Below, piece after piece: positions 13,601 through 24,055 of a stretch of DNA of 64,000 bases. A program made the translations under genes and the position numbers. The stretch comes from Amyelois transitella (Eukaryota; Arthropoda; Insecta; Lepidoptera; Pyralidae): positions 1,659,501 through 1,723,500 of the forward strand of contig NC_083525.1 in NCBI RefSeq assembly GCF_032362555.1, read 5' to 3'. The notes beneath the pieces were generated by a model. It was not told where the DNA came from and did no database searches. It was given only the letters and a program-made list of their open reading frames with translations. Position 1 is the stretch's first letter. Every line of letters starts with the position of its first letter.

Positions 13601-16600
13601 TGTGAGTTGCAGCAATACAAAAAGGTCACAACTCAACGTATTTATTGCTATAGAGCAATACGCTTTTTTTTCAGTTATGACCTAGGTGCTAGTGCAGGTC
13701 AATCAGCGCACGTAATAAACAAATAAACATAAACAAACAAAGAATCGTGTCGTGACTTAAAAGTTTTAATTGTATAAGTGTGATAAATGTAGCGGCTTAA
13801 TAACCAAAAGAGTATCCCAAAATATTTGAAAATTCGATACACGCCCCGGCATAATACATGCATACATATAAACATTCATACGTTCATACATACATTCATA
13901 CGTACATACATATAGACATACGAGTACATGCATACATACATCACGCCTATTTGACAGAGGCGTAGGCAGAGACCACATCTTTCCACTCGCCACGATCCCT
14001 GCATACTTCCTTCGCTTCATCCAAATTCAAAATTCTCTTCTTGCAAGCTCCTCAGTTTCGGGTTTTTACTTTTTCTAGAAGGTCTTCGTAAGATTATGTT
14101 ACAGTATTATCTCTGTGGCGCAGTGGTAGTGCGCTTTCCTGTGTCGCAATTTGCCCCGGGTTCGAATCCCGGCGAGGGTGGGATAGAAACGAACGTCTAC
14201 TGATTGGCCTGGGTCTTTGAGATGATTATATAAATACTTTTTACGAATTATTGTATCGTTGAGTAAGTATCTCGTGACACAAGTCTGGGACTTGCTTCGA
14301 GACTAACACGGTATGTGTAGTTCGTCCCGTATTTATTTATTTACATCAAATATTCGATTGACGACAGCCAAGGAGAAAAAGAAACTAGGTATCGTGTGGT
14401 TCCTGTTACTTAAATAGAATTGGAGCACTCCGTCTCTTACTCGTGGATGTCGTAAAAATCGATTAAGAAAATGGTTAATAAGCTTTGGATTTCTTATAAT
14501 AGCCGATGCACTGTTATAAATCCCAAGTTTATAAGCCTATCCTTCAGTTCCATTTTACAACATCCATGGTAACGAGACGGTCCAGTTATTTGTATTATTT
14601 TTTAAATATTATCAGAGGAATCAGAAACGGCCCTATCCTCCTTATGGTCCAAAACGATCGTAGCGCGCCATCTCGTTGGAAAATAATGAATATATATATA
14701 TCTTTAATATTAACAGAGGAATTAGAAACGGCCCTATCCTCCTTATGGTCCAAAACGAGCGTAGCGCGCCATCTCGTTGGAAAATAATGAATATATATAT
14801 ATCTTTAATATTAACAGAGGAATCAGAAACGGTCCTATCCTCCTTATGGTCCAAAACGAGCGTAGCGCGCCATCTCGTTGGAAAATAATGAATATATATA
14901 TATCTTTAATATTAACAGAGGAATCAGAAACGGCCCTATCCTCCTTATGGTCCAAAACGAGCGTAGCGCGCCATCTCGTTGGAAAATAATGAATATATAT
15001 ATATCTTTAATATTAACAGAGGAATCAGAAACGGTCCTATCCTCCTTATGGTCCAAAACGAGCGTAGCGCGCCATCTCGTTGGAAAATAATGAATATATA
15101 TATATCTTTAATATTAACAGAGGAATCAGAAACGGTCCTATCCTCCTTATGGTCCAAAACGAGCGTAGCGCGCCATCTCGTTGGAAAATAATGAATATAT
15201 ATATATCTTTAATATTAACAGAGGAATCAGAAACGGTCCTATCCTCCTTATGGTCCAAAACGAGCGTAGCGCGCCATCTCGTTGGAAAATAATGAATATA
15301 TATATATCTTTAATATTAACAGAGGAATCAGAAACGGCCCTATCCTCCTTATGGTCCAAAACGAGCGTAGCGCGCCACCTCGTTGGATAATAATGAATAT
15401 TTATATATATATCTTTAACATTAACAGAGGAATCAGAAACGGCCCTATCCTCCTTATGGTCCAAAACGAGCGTAGCGCGCCACCTCGTTGGATAATAATG
15501 AATATATATATATATCTTTAATATATCACCCCGGCCGGCGGAAAAGCGACGCGTAAGATTCAGAGGTCAACGACACAATTCATTCAGCTGAGCGATCTCG
15601 ACAACTCTGTACTTTACTTGATCTTGATTTACTAGAAAAATAATTTATTTTTCAGACATTTATTTACATGTTTAGTTTTAATTTCTTTTTGTAGTATTGG
15701 TAGTTAATAAAGCGTGTGACGTAGTTTTTGAGGGTTTTTTAAATTTGAAAATGATGACGTTTAATTTAAATAAAAATAGGCTCAAACGGCTCAGAAGCAT
15801 GGGTATAGTCTATGTTTAAAAGGATGCAGTTGTTTTAAATGTCACCCTGTATATATATATCTTTAATATTAACAGAGGAATCAGAAACGGCCCTATCCTC
15901 CTTATGGTCCAAAACGAGCGTAGCGCGCCACCTCGTGTGCACGGCGGGCGCGCGCGGCCGGCCGCCCGCCGCCCTCGCCGCGCTGGCCCCGCCGCTGCCC
16001 GCCGCGCTCGTGCTGTGCCCGGACGGCCGGCTGCTCTACAGGTCAGTGGCTTGTGCGTCATTAGGGGACTCCGTTCTTAAAGTCAGTGGCTTATAGGTAC
16101 ATTAATAGGGGACTACGTTATTTAGGTTAGTGGCTTATAGGTACATTACTAGGGGGCTCCGTTCTTAAGGTTAGTGGCTTATAGGTACATTACTAGGGGA
16201 CTACGTTCTTTAGGTTAGTGGCTTGTACATCATTAGGGAACTCTCTGGGGCAGTGGCATATACAGCATTTGGGGACTCCGTTCTTTGAGGTGCTACATGA
16301 GGGGTCTACATTTTTTAAGTCAGTTGCTTATAGGTACATTACTAGAGGACTCCGTTATTTAGGTTAGTGGCTTGTACAACATTAGGGAACTCTCTGAGGC
16401 AGTGGCTTGTACATCAGTAGGGGACTCCGTTCTTTGGGTCAGTGGCTTATAGGTACATTAATAGGGAACTCCGTGCTTAAAGTCAGTGGCTTATAGGTAC
16501 ATTACTAGGGGACTCCGTTATTTAGGTCAGTGGCTTGTACATCATTAGGGAACTCTCTGGGGCAGTGGCAAATACAGCATTTTGGGGATCCCGTTCTTAA

Positions 16601-19600
16601 GGTCAGTGGCTTTTACATCATTAGGGAACTCTCTGGGGCAGTGGCATATACAGCATTTGGGGTTCTTTGAGGTACTACATGCGGGGACTACGTTTTTTGG
16701 GTCAGTGGCTTGTACATCATTAGGGGACTCCATTATTTAGGTCAGTAGCTTATAGGTACATTACTAGGGGACTACGTTCTTTAGGTCAGTGACTTGTAGG
16801 TAGGTACATTACTAGGGGAGTCCGTCATTTAGGTCAGTGGCTTATAGGTACATTACTAGGGGACCCCGTTATAAAAGTCAGTGGCTTGTACTGTACAATC
16901 ACTAGGGAACTCCGTTTTTTGGGTCAGTGGCTTGTAGGTACATTACTAGGGGACTCCGTTCTTTAGGTCGGTGGCTTGTATATCACTAGGGGACTCCGTT
17001 CTTAAGGTCAGTGGCTTGTAGGTACATTACATCTGTACATCACTAATCGACGTCACAGCCATTCATTGATTCATATAATCACATATATATCCGTTACGGG
17101 GTAGATAGAGTCATCAGTTTTGAAAGACCGACAAGCCACTTTCAGTTCTTAGCTTAATGTAGAATTGAGATACAAAAAGTGACAGGCTACCAGCCCATCG
17201 TCTAAAAGGAGAATCCCAAGTTTATAAGCCTATCCCTTAGTCGCCTTTTACGACATCCATAGGATAAAAATGGAGTTGTCTTATTCTTAACTTAACCGGA
17301 AGAAAGGTTGATAGTCCGTGCCATTGGTGATGGTAGGGTTAGAATAGAATAGATTTTTTTTCGAAATTGGATACAAGGTATCACTTTTTGACGTCACATC
17401 ACTTACATCTCATTAAAATTACTTAGTAGGTTAGTAGTTAGTAGATTAGGTTCCTCTTAACATTCAATTGGATTAAAATAACCAACATTTTGTATTTCAT
17501 AACAATTACAGAACTCTGGAACCTTACGATCTAGAAGAGGAGCTTTACAAAGAGCTGCAACTGAAGAATCCAGCTTTGGAAGACGATGATATCGCCAGTA
17601 TCCTTAAAGAGGTAAAAATTATACGCTAAATCTTTCTCTGTAAAGGCTGCAATGCTATGGAATTTCCCTTGGACACTAATTATCAACATACCTCAACATA
17701 TTATTCAAAAATAATGTATTTAAGTTCCTGTTCCGTCTTGTTTTCGGCACCATTACATAAGAAAGAATAGGACTACCCCATCTCTTTCCATGGATGTCGT
17801 AAAAGGCGACTAAGGGCTTATAAACTTGGGATTCTTCTTTTAGGCGACAGACTAGCAACTTGTCACTATTTGAATCTCAATTCTATCATTAAGCCAAACA
17901 GCTATAGGTGGTCTATCAGTCTTTTTAAGACTGTTGGTTCTGTCTACCCAGCAAGGCGTGATCTATGTATGTGTGTATGCTTTTTAGCTTATTTTGTGTG
18001 TTGTGGACCGATAAGCTACATTCAGCTATTCGGCTTGGTGATAAAATAAATAGTAAAAAAAAACACAAATAAAACGTAATATATAATATTTCAGCGTCAA
18101 AAAATGTCGTTCACCGCCATCATACAGGAGATCCTCACTCGAGACGTGTCGCAGCCGATCCTGAACGTGAACAAAGCTGAAGAACCCAGCCCTAAGGAGT
18201 CCTTAGAGGTAATTATCCAATAAGTTATATATTTCTTGAGAAATTACATATGAAAAGTTTTAAGTTTAATTTTTAATATGGGACATTTCAACGTCACTTA
18301 ATAATATCTTTTGGTTTCACATCATTGGTGGACGTCAAATGAATTTCTTAAAAGTTTACTGTCGCTTCCAAAGCGTCAGTGCAGAAGAAGCGGTAACAAA
18401 CTGCACTGCGGCATTTTCTTTGATAACATCAACTTCAAAATCAAAACTTAGATTAGAAATATGGGCGAGGAATACATGTAATATATTATTATATGTATTC
18501 CTCGCCGTATATTATTATTATATGTATTCCTCGTATATAATATATTATTATATATATATAATTATTATATATTATATATATATATTATTATATATATATA
18601 TATTGTTCATTATATTGATTCGAACCCGGGACCTCCGGTGTCACAGACAAGCGCACTACTGCTGCGCCACAGAGGCCGTCACCGAGCTCCGCTCAGTCAC
18701 CCAGGTACTGATTTTAATATACTGAACTCTTTTTTACCCTTGTTATCTTTTCAGATAGTAACTCAAGCTACGATGAAACTCCGCGCGGAATACATGTCGC
18801 GGCAACAACGCGCGTGCGATGCGTTGCACCGCAAGTTGCACGCTCTCCAGGCGCTCATGAAACAACACCAGTCCTGGGCACAGGACTTACAGGTGGGTAC
18901 TAACTAGACACAAGAATAGAATAGAATAGATTTATTTTCAAAATTGGATACAAGGTATCACTTATTGACGTCACATCACTTAAATCTAATTATAACTACT
19001 GCCGCTTCCAAAGCGCATGTGTAGAAGAAGCGGCGGAACAAACTACACTGCAGTTAACGATCTATCACCTCCTGGCTTTAGTCCCGGTCGCATCCTCACC
19101 ACTCTGGAGAGGAGCTCGGGGTATGCCTTTGACCGTGGATCCTGGATTGGGTGAGTCAGGTTTTTACACGAAGCGACTCCCGTCTGACCTCCGCAACCTT
19201 TGCAGGGGAACCTAACCCGTATTGGGTCGATCATGGTTACACATCCAGTGGCCTGAATGTGCAGGTTTCCCTTACCATACGAGCATCGGTTAGTATTCAA
19301 ACTAATGTACATTATTTCGGAAATAGTCATTGGTACATGGCCGAGGTGGGATTCCAACCTGTGCCTTTCTGTGCATCACGCATTTTAACCTGGCACTTTA
19401 CCGATACGACCACCGACAACCACAGATAACTACAAATAGAAAAAAAAAACTTTTTTGACATCAAAAATACATGTACGGTTCTTTTTGGCGGGAACTCAAA
19501 CGTCAAGTTTTTTGTACATACATACATTCTTATTATCACGTCTATATCCCTTGCGAGATAGACAGAGCCAACAGTCTTGAAAAGACTGATGGGCCACGTT

Positions 19601-22600
19601 CAGGTATTTGGCTTTAAGAAAGAATTGAGATTCAAATAGTGACAGGTTGCTAGCCCGTCGCCTAAAAGAAGAATTCCTAGTTTACAAGCCTAACGCTTAG
19701 TCGCCTTTTACAAGAGGATATATACGTGATTATATGTATGTTTGTATGACGGACGAGAGAATGCAATAATCTCTTTGCATATCTATACTAATATTATAAA
19801 GCTTAAGAGTTTGTTTGTTTGTTTGAACGCTCTAATGTCTAGAACTACTGGTTTGAATTGAAAAATTCTTTTTGCGTTGAATAGACCATTTATCGAGGAA
19901 GGCTTAGGCTTTATAACATCACGCCGCAACTTTAAGGAGCTAAGAAATAATGGAATATGTGAAAAAAAAACGGGGATAATTATTCATCCTTGAGGGCTTC
20001 AATGATGCCCAAAATAACTTTTCCACGCGGATGAAGTCGCGGGCACAGCTAGTTCTTGTATAATATTGTTTATCAAAATTTCAGGCTGAAATTAATGACG
20101 CCCATTTGCAGTCCGCCGTGTTGCAAGAGAAATGTGCCTTGGCGGAGAAGCACCAAGACGATATTAAATATAGGTGTGTACTCAATACATACATACATAT
20201 AGTGACGTCTATATCCCTTGCGGGGTAGACAGAGGCAGTGCAACAAAAATGTGTCTAGTCTTTGCTTAAACTAATTTGTTTGTTACTTTTTCGCAGTTCG
20301 AATCACTGGACTTATTTTCATTAAATTTCACATTTATGAACATAAGATGACGCCAATGACAAGCGAAAATTAGAAAATAAATTATTTTATTCATTCATAA
20401 AATCATGTTTATATCCCTTTGTTGGGGGTAGACAGAGCCAGCAGTCTTGTAAGATAAGCCACGTTCAGCTGTTCGCCTAAATGATAGAATTAAGATTCAA
20501 ATAATGTCAGGTTGCATTGAATCCAAAATTAATAAGCCAATCCCTTAGTCGCCTTTTGCGACATCCATTGTAACGAGTCCTATTCTTTTTCCAGGACACT
20601 AATTAATATAATTTGATCATAATAAGTTCAAATGATTTCGTCCTCAGATGTTCGGCGGTGATTCGCAAAATGCGCGGCAGTACCGCCACCAGCGCCGCTG
20701 AGAGAGAGTTGTTGGCTGAACTAACGCGGTACAAGGGCATGGGGGAGAGGCTGAGGGAGAGGATCAACATGCTTCAGCTACATGCCAGGAACAAGACTGA
20801 CGAGGTGAGACTTTTATTCAATTCTACTTACAATTTCTTAGATATTTTTAATAAACATTTTACCAGATGTTTATTAAGAGTTGTTGGCCGAACTAACGCG
20901 CTACAAGGGCATGGGGGGGAGGCTGAGAGAGAGGATCAACATGCTTCAGCTACATGCCAGGAACAAGACTGACGAGGTGAGACTTTTATTCAATTCTACT
21001 TACAATTTCTTAGATATTTTTAATAAACATTTTACCAGATGTTTATTAAGAGTTGTTGGCCGAACTAACGCGCTACAAGGGCATGGGGGGGAGGCTGAGA
21101 GAGAGGATCGACATGCTTCAGCTACATGCCAGGAACAAGACTGACGAGGTGAGACTTGTATTCACGAATTTTACTTACAATTTCTTAGATATTTTTAATA
21201 AACATTATACCAGATGTTTATTAAGAGTTGTTGGCTGAACTAACGCGCTACAAGGGCATGGGGGAGAGGCTGAGAGAGAGAATCAACATGCTTCAGCTAC
21301 ATGCCAGGAACAAGACTGACGAGGTGAGACTTGTATTGAATTCTACTTACAATTTCTTAATTTTAATAAACATTATACCAGATGTTTATTAAGAGTTGTT
21401 GGCTGAACTAACGCGCTACAAGGGCATGGGGGAGAGGCTGAGAGAGAGAATCAACATGCTTCAGCTACATGCCAGGAACAAGACTGACGAGGTGAGACTT
21501 GTATTGAATTCTACTTACAATTTCTTAATTTTAATAAACATTTTACCAGATGTTTATTAAGAGTTGTTGGGTGAACTAACGCGCTACAAGGGCATGGGGG
21601 GGAGGCTGAGAGAGAGGATCAACATGCTTCAGCTACATGCCAGCAACAAGACTGACGAGGTGAGACTTGTATTCAGGAATTCTACTTACAATTTCTTAGA
21701 TAATTTTAATAAACATTTTACCAGATGTTTATTAAGAGTTGTTGGCTGAACTAACGCGCTACAAGGGCATGGGGGGAGGCTGAGAGAGAGGATCAACATG
21801 CTTCAGCTACATGCCAGGAACAAGACTGACGAGGTGAGACTTGTATTGAATTCTACTTACAATTTCTTAATTTTAATAAACATTTTACCAGATGTTTATT
21901 AAGAGTTGTTGGGTGAACTAACGCGCTACAAGGGCATGGGGGGGAGGCTGAGAGAGAGGATCAACATGCTTCAGCTACATGCCAGCAACAAGACTGACGA
22001 GGTGAGACTTGTATTCAGGAATTCTACTTACAATTTCTTAGATAATTTTAATAAACATTTTACCAGATGTTTATTAAGAGTTGTTGGCTGAACTAACGCG
22101 CTACAAGGGCATGGGGGGAGGCTGAGAGAGAGGATCAACATGCTTCAGCTACATGCCAGGAACAAGACTGACGAGGTGAGACTTGTATTCAGGAATTTTA
22201 CTTACAATTTCTTAGATATTTTTAATAAACATTTTACCCAGATGTATATTAAGAGTTTATTCACGAATGGATTAGTCGACTCTTTTTTCATGTTGACCTT
22301 AAACTATTCACGTTTGTTATTTTGGCAAATAAAATATAAAATTACATACATATAATCACATTGCGGGGTAGACAGTCATAGCAGATGTGAATAGGACCAC
22401 TCCATATCTTTCCCATGGATGTCGTAAAAGGCAACTAAGAGCTGGGCTTACAAACTTGGTATTCTTTTTTAGACGATGGGCTAGCAACCTGTCACTATTT
22501 GAATCTCAATTCTATAATTTAGCCAAATAGCTGAACGTGGCCATTCAGTCTTTTCAAGACTGGTGGCTCTATCTACCCCGCAAGGGTTATAGACGTGACC

Positions 22601-23894
22601 ATATGTATGTATGTATAGAATAGACTGATCAAAAGTACATGGTCTACATTCAGCTGTATGGTTTACTGATAAAATTGAGGTTCAAATAGTGACAGCTAGC
22701 CCATCGCCTAAGAGGAGAATATTAAGTTTATAAGCCCTATCCCCTAGTCGCCTTTAACGATATCCATGCGAAAGAGATAGAGTGGTCCTATTACCTTTTC
22801 TATTAAAACCGGAAACCACACGGCAAAATAAATAATAAACTATATTGTTATTTAATTTACATGTTTTCAGCTGAAAAAATGGCAGGAGGACTACAAAAGG
22901 AAAGACATTGCGCTGGGCAAGTCTCACAGCGACACGATTTCCTCAATATTGCAACAACAGTAAGTTTGTTTGTTTGTTTGTTATATCTTTATTGCATAGA
23001 AATTGACACAGTAACAAAAAAATAGTAAGTTTTACTTGTCTCTCACTAGCGACCCGCCCCGGCTTCGCACGGCCACCATTTATATGTTGAAAACTTGGGC
23101 ATCCATTTTCTTCAAATTAATTCGGTTCTTGGTTTTTTTTAATATCATTATCGTCCTCGGACCACTCCATCTCTTTCCCACGGATGTCGTAAAAGGCGAC
23201 TAAGGGATAGGCTTATAAACTTGGGATTCCTCTTTTAGGCGATGTGCTAGCAACCTGTCACTATTTGAATCTCAATTCTATCACTAAGCCAAACAGCTGA
23301 GCGTGGCCTATCAGTATATTCAAGACTGGTGGCTCTGTCTACCCCGCTAGGGATATAGACGTGATCATATGTATGTTATCGTCCTCGTAGCGACCCCTGG
23401 GTTCACCGTCATAGTGACAAAGTTTCGATGTTTTTTGTATGTGATGCTAATTCCGCCGCTTTTCCGTAGATGGCGTTGTAATCGACGCTTTTTGTAGATA
23501 GCGCTAAATTTACGCTGGCAAAGCTTCGGGCAAAAGATAGTTCGTCCACACATACACACACATGGTCATGTCTTTATCCCTTGTGGGGTAGACAGAGCTA
23601 ACAGCCTTGAAAAGACTGACAGACCACGCTCAGCTATTTGGCTCAATGATAGAATTGAGATAGTTCGTCCATAAAATCACAAATCTTTTCCAGAGAGGTA
23701 GGCAGAGACTACATGATTCCACTTGCCACGATCTCTGCATATATCTCTCGTTTCATACACATTCATAACTCTCTTCATGCAAGCTCGACAGTTTTGGCAA
23801 TTAATCGGTGTATTCATTTTTTTACAGAACAAGCCAAATATCCACCCTCATTGAAGAAACGAAGCTTCTCAAAGACCAACTCAGCATTGTCTAG
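4619..23894 (+). CDS. Nup88: Nucleoporin Nup88 (5' partial, 13 exons visible)
   Basis: Nuclear pore protein of the cytoplasmic face (Drosophila members-only), partner of Nup214 in CRM1-dependent export. Exons: 4619-4732, 5866-6078, 10948-11113, 12260-12379, 13198-13297, 15876-16041, 17512-17611, 18095-18208, 18755-18892, 20085-20173, 20648-20804, 22871-22959, 23828-23894 (stop TAG). All junctions have GT/AG and matching phases, giving about 543 codons; roughly 170 N-terminal residues expected from the human protein (741 aa) are missing and probably lie left of the window. Visible order: beta-propeller blades (VHWHPTSLSHLMVLVSDNTI in exon 1; PLAMYPPADDNYG in exon 3; CVHAGGVHSVSV in exon 5), then a charged helical coiled-coil tail from exon 8 to the end. 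Exons 3, 6 and 11 have tandem partial copies in the adjoining introns. The exon 5 donor at 13298 was chosen over GTAAGA at 13312 because it joins in frame to exon 6 (DDEESETAL, like human DEEDKDSL). Confidence 0.93.
4745..4945 (-). mobile_element. GCCGCTTC-hairpin repeat (LINE-like 3' end)
   Basis: Shares TTTACTGCCGCTTCCAAGGC, AGAAGAAGCGG and CAAACTGCACTGCAGCATTT with 18235-18430 and 53555-53720. The two CCGCTTC/GAAGCGG segments can pair into a hairpin. Likely a non-LTR element 3' end; inference. Confidence 0.5.
5036..5262 (-). mobile_element. Diverged family A SINE
   Basis: Recognisable body (TTAATGATGGAATTTAGATTC, GCCTATCCCTTAGTC) with many substitutions and an eroded tail. Confidence 0.55.
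5560..5808 (+). mobile_element. Family B tRNA SINE copy
   Basis: A box, B box, body and ATTT tail all present; ends about 55 bp upstream of Nup88 exon 2. Confidence 0.85.
6208..10383 (-). mobile_element. Complete 4.18-kb DNA transposon with TIRs
   Basis: Terminal inverted repeats begin CGACGGGTGCAAAGTAAAA at 6208 and end with its exact complement at 10383; weaker similarity continues to about 37 bp. The element is flanked by AAAT on both sides (6204-6207 and 10384-10387), a 4-bp target duplication. It split a TATG-tailed SINE whose halves (6130-6207 and 10384-10470) rejoin into a normal copy, which gives the empty site. An alternative reading, TIR TCGACGGG with a 2-bp AA duplication, cannot be excluded by eye. 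It lies in Nup88 intron 2 in opposite orientation and carries one transposase gene. Confidence 0.88.
6956..9997 (-). CDS. DDE-like transposase, DUF7869-type, 799 aa, two exons
   Basis: Probable transposase of the surrounding element. Exon 1 is 9880-9997 (ATG at 9997; MNKERRKLLVKLGKTRKQ), donor GTATGT; exon 2 is 6956-9237, acceptor TTTACAG. The phases match, giving 799 residues and TAA at 6956-6958. The ATG at 9268 upstream of exon 2 would be intronic. Visible parts: a Ser/Thr-rich acidic N-terminal region, a basic patch (GRKRRQFYIDRSKKKRLR), two Cys clusters (PPCDVCKFKC, QCDVC), then an RNase-H-like core with D514 (TFDFQ), D591 (WSDNCGGQN) and D632 or E639 (EGDSVHAMIE) as candidate metal ligands. 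This core matches insect proteins usually annotated only as DUF7869. Assignment to a named superfamily is not possible from sequence alone. No frameshift or stop is seen, so it may be recently active. Confidence 0.8.
10471..10733 (+). mobile_element. Helitron-like non-autonomous element (Lep1-type)
   Basis: Starts TAATATTATAAAGCTGAAGA and ends near GGACGAAGTCACGGGCAC. The same body recurs at 19782, 26936, 34168 (-), 58086 (-) and 59665. Such short Lepidopteran elements ending in CTAG are known as Lep1-type Helitrons. Here it directly abuts a truncated family A SINE. Confidence 0.65.
11031..12200 (+). repeat. Array: Nup88 exon 3 3'-end copies with ATGAATGAA minisatellites
   Basis: The last 83 bp of exon 3 plus its donor (CCTCAC|GTGAGTGTGTGTTC) recur at 11291 and 11631, and a fourth degenerate copy at 12114 has lost its donor. 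Between copies lie long 9-bp minisatellites (ATGAATGAA and variants, roughly 11152-11275, 11417-11612, 11748-11812, 11935-12105). Copies 2 and 3 keep a good donor but have no acceptor-like AG, so they look like donor decoys rather than exons. The fourth segment is separated by a LINE-like end at 11815-11935. Confidence 0.9.
12808..13190. mobile_element. Rearranged cluster of three family A SINE parts
   Basis: A sense 5' part (12808-12905), an antisense 5' two thirds (12918-13075), then a sense 3' part (13078-13190). The TATG tail of the last part runs to within a few bases of the Nup88 exon 5 acceptor at 13196-13197. Confidence 0.65.
13310..13530. repeat. CATA/CATG microsatellite
   Basis: Imperfect CATACATA/CATGAATA/CACACATA run just after the exon 5 donor; a shorter one lies at 13855-13945. 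From 13535 to 13735 there is a probable LINE 3' end. Confidence 0.7.
13938..14040 (-). mobile_element. LINE ORF2 C-terminal fragment
   Basis: On the minus strand this matches the end of the LINE fragment at 50048-50430 (region encoding [12 protein letters not shown] followed by a TATG tail). Confidence 0.55.
14109..14344 (+). mobile_element. Family B tRNA SINE copy, diverged
   Basis: CTCTGTGGCGCAGTGGTAG head, GGTTCGAATCCCGGC B box, ATTT tail. Confidence 0.75.
14616..15530 (+). repeat. Array: nine 101-bp units copied from Nup88 exon 6 acceptor end
   Basis: Units start (first exon-like base) at 14616, 14717, 14818, 14919, 15020, 15121, 15222, 15323 and 15428; the real exon 6 at 15876 is the tenth copy, preceded by the same ATATATATCTTTAATATTAA. 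Each unit has TTAACAG plus about 60 bp of exon 6 ending at CTCGT, then AT-rich intron. Spacing is exactly 101 bp except for the last step (105). Units differ by only a few substitutions. They carry an acceptor but no convincing donor. Confidence 0.93.
16042..17046 (+). repeat. Minisatellite starting at the Nup88 exon 6 donor
   Basis: About two dozen imperfect units of roughly 35-48 bp (GTCAGTGGCTTATAGGTACA, TTACTAGGGGACTCCGTTC). The first unit begins with the exon 6 donor itself (ACAG|GTCAGT), and most later units repeat AGGTCAGTGGCTT or close variants, so the array presents many donor-like sites. Confidence 0.88.
17070..17290 (-). mobile_element. Family A SINE, diverged
   Basis: Body and 5' segments recognisable; no clean CATA run. 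It is followed by a LINE-like end at 17340-17440 (GATACAAGGTATCAC, TTGACGTCACATCACTT). Confidence 0.6.
17738..17980 (+). mobile_element. Family A SINE copy
   Basis: Sense copy in Nup88 intron 7, with a diverged head and a short tail. Confidence 0.65.
18235..18430 (-). mobile_element. GCCGCTTC-hairpin repeat
   Basis: Same family as 4745-4945. It is followed by an inverted AT-rich segment (GAGGAATACATGTAATATAT repeated and inverted, 18475-18530) and a TA-rich tract to 18605. Confidence 0.5.
18617..18680 (-). mobile_element. Family B SINE head fragment
   Basis: Complement of the tRNA-like head only (B box GATTCGAACCCGGGACC through A box CTGCGCCACAGAGGCCGTC), about 75 bp before Nup88 exon 9. 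Confidence 0.7.
18905..19430 (-). mobile_element. LINE-like end followed by family D tRNA SINE
   Basis: 18905-19055 is a GCCGCTTC-hairpin LINE-like end. 19060-19430 is a near full-length third SINE family (D): on the minus strand a tRNA-like head (GGCACAGGTTGGAATCCCAC), then a body through TGCACATTCAGGCCACTGGA to a GACTGAAGCCAGG end. Other copies: 31090, 41005, 50495 and 61910. Confidence 0.6.
19519..19750 (-). mobile_element. Family A SINE copy
   Basis: Antisense, with body and tail; its 5' end is replaced by a short TATATACGTGATTATATG segment. Confidence 0.65.
19782..20052 (+). mobile_element. Helitron-like element (Lep1-type), complete
   Basis: Starts TCTATACTAATATTATAAAG and ends GTCGCGGGCACAGCTAG; CTAG terminus as expected. 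It ends 33 bp before Nup88 exon 10. Confidence 0.7.
20187..20590 (-). mobile_element. Two family A SINE fragments
   Basis: 20187-20232 (tail only) and 20400-20590 (most of the body), separated by unassigned sequence. Confidence 0.55.
20709..22253 (+). repeat. Array: nine copies of the 3' part of Nup88 exon 11 with donor
   Basis: Units begin (TTGTTGG) at 20709 (the genuine exon), 20881, 21053, 21228, 21396, 21564, 21739, 21906 and 22081, spaced 167-175 bp. Each holds 96 bp of coding sequence ending GACGAG|GTGAGACTT and about 75 bp of intron. A phase-0 acceptor TTAAGAG|TTG is present in each, but with a poor pyrimidine tract. G-run length keeps copies 2-6 and 8 in frame for 32 residues; copies 7 and 9 are shifted by one base. 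Copies 6+7 and 8+9 form a duplicated dimer. Confidence 0.93.
22365..22825. mobile_element. Tail-to-tail pair of family A SINEs
   Basis: Sense copy 22365-22610 and antisense copy 22620-22825, joined at TATGTATGTATAG, about 45 bp before exon 12. Confidence 0.65.
23155..23665. mobile_element. Family A SINEs in the last Nup88 intron
   Basis: Sense copy 23155-23385 and antisense 3' fragment 23545-23665. 23040-23110 has a short CACTAGCGACCCGCCCCGGC segment common to Lepidopteran repeats, and 23680-23795 resembles the minus-strand LINE tail. Confidence 0.6.
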
Positions 23895-24055
23895 TTCATT
23901 TTGTGATCTCAGCAACTGATGGTAAGCGGTTACCGTGTCAATTTTATACCCTTCACAATGATACGTAGTTCGTGACGAGGTATATTGTTTTGATTAAATT
24001 AACGTGATTTGATTTTGTATTCCTGTTTTTGTTTTTTTTTTTCATTCAAAAGTTA

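Noticed and set aside
14506-16096. Overlapping 70-aa ORFs on both strands
   Set aside because: They arise from the 101-bp array; only the real exon 6 fits the Nup88 frame.
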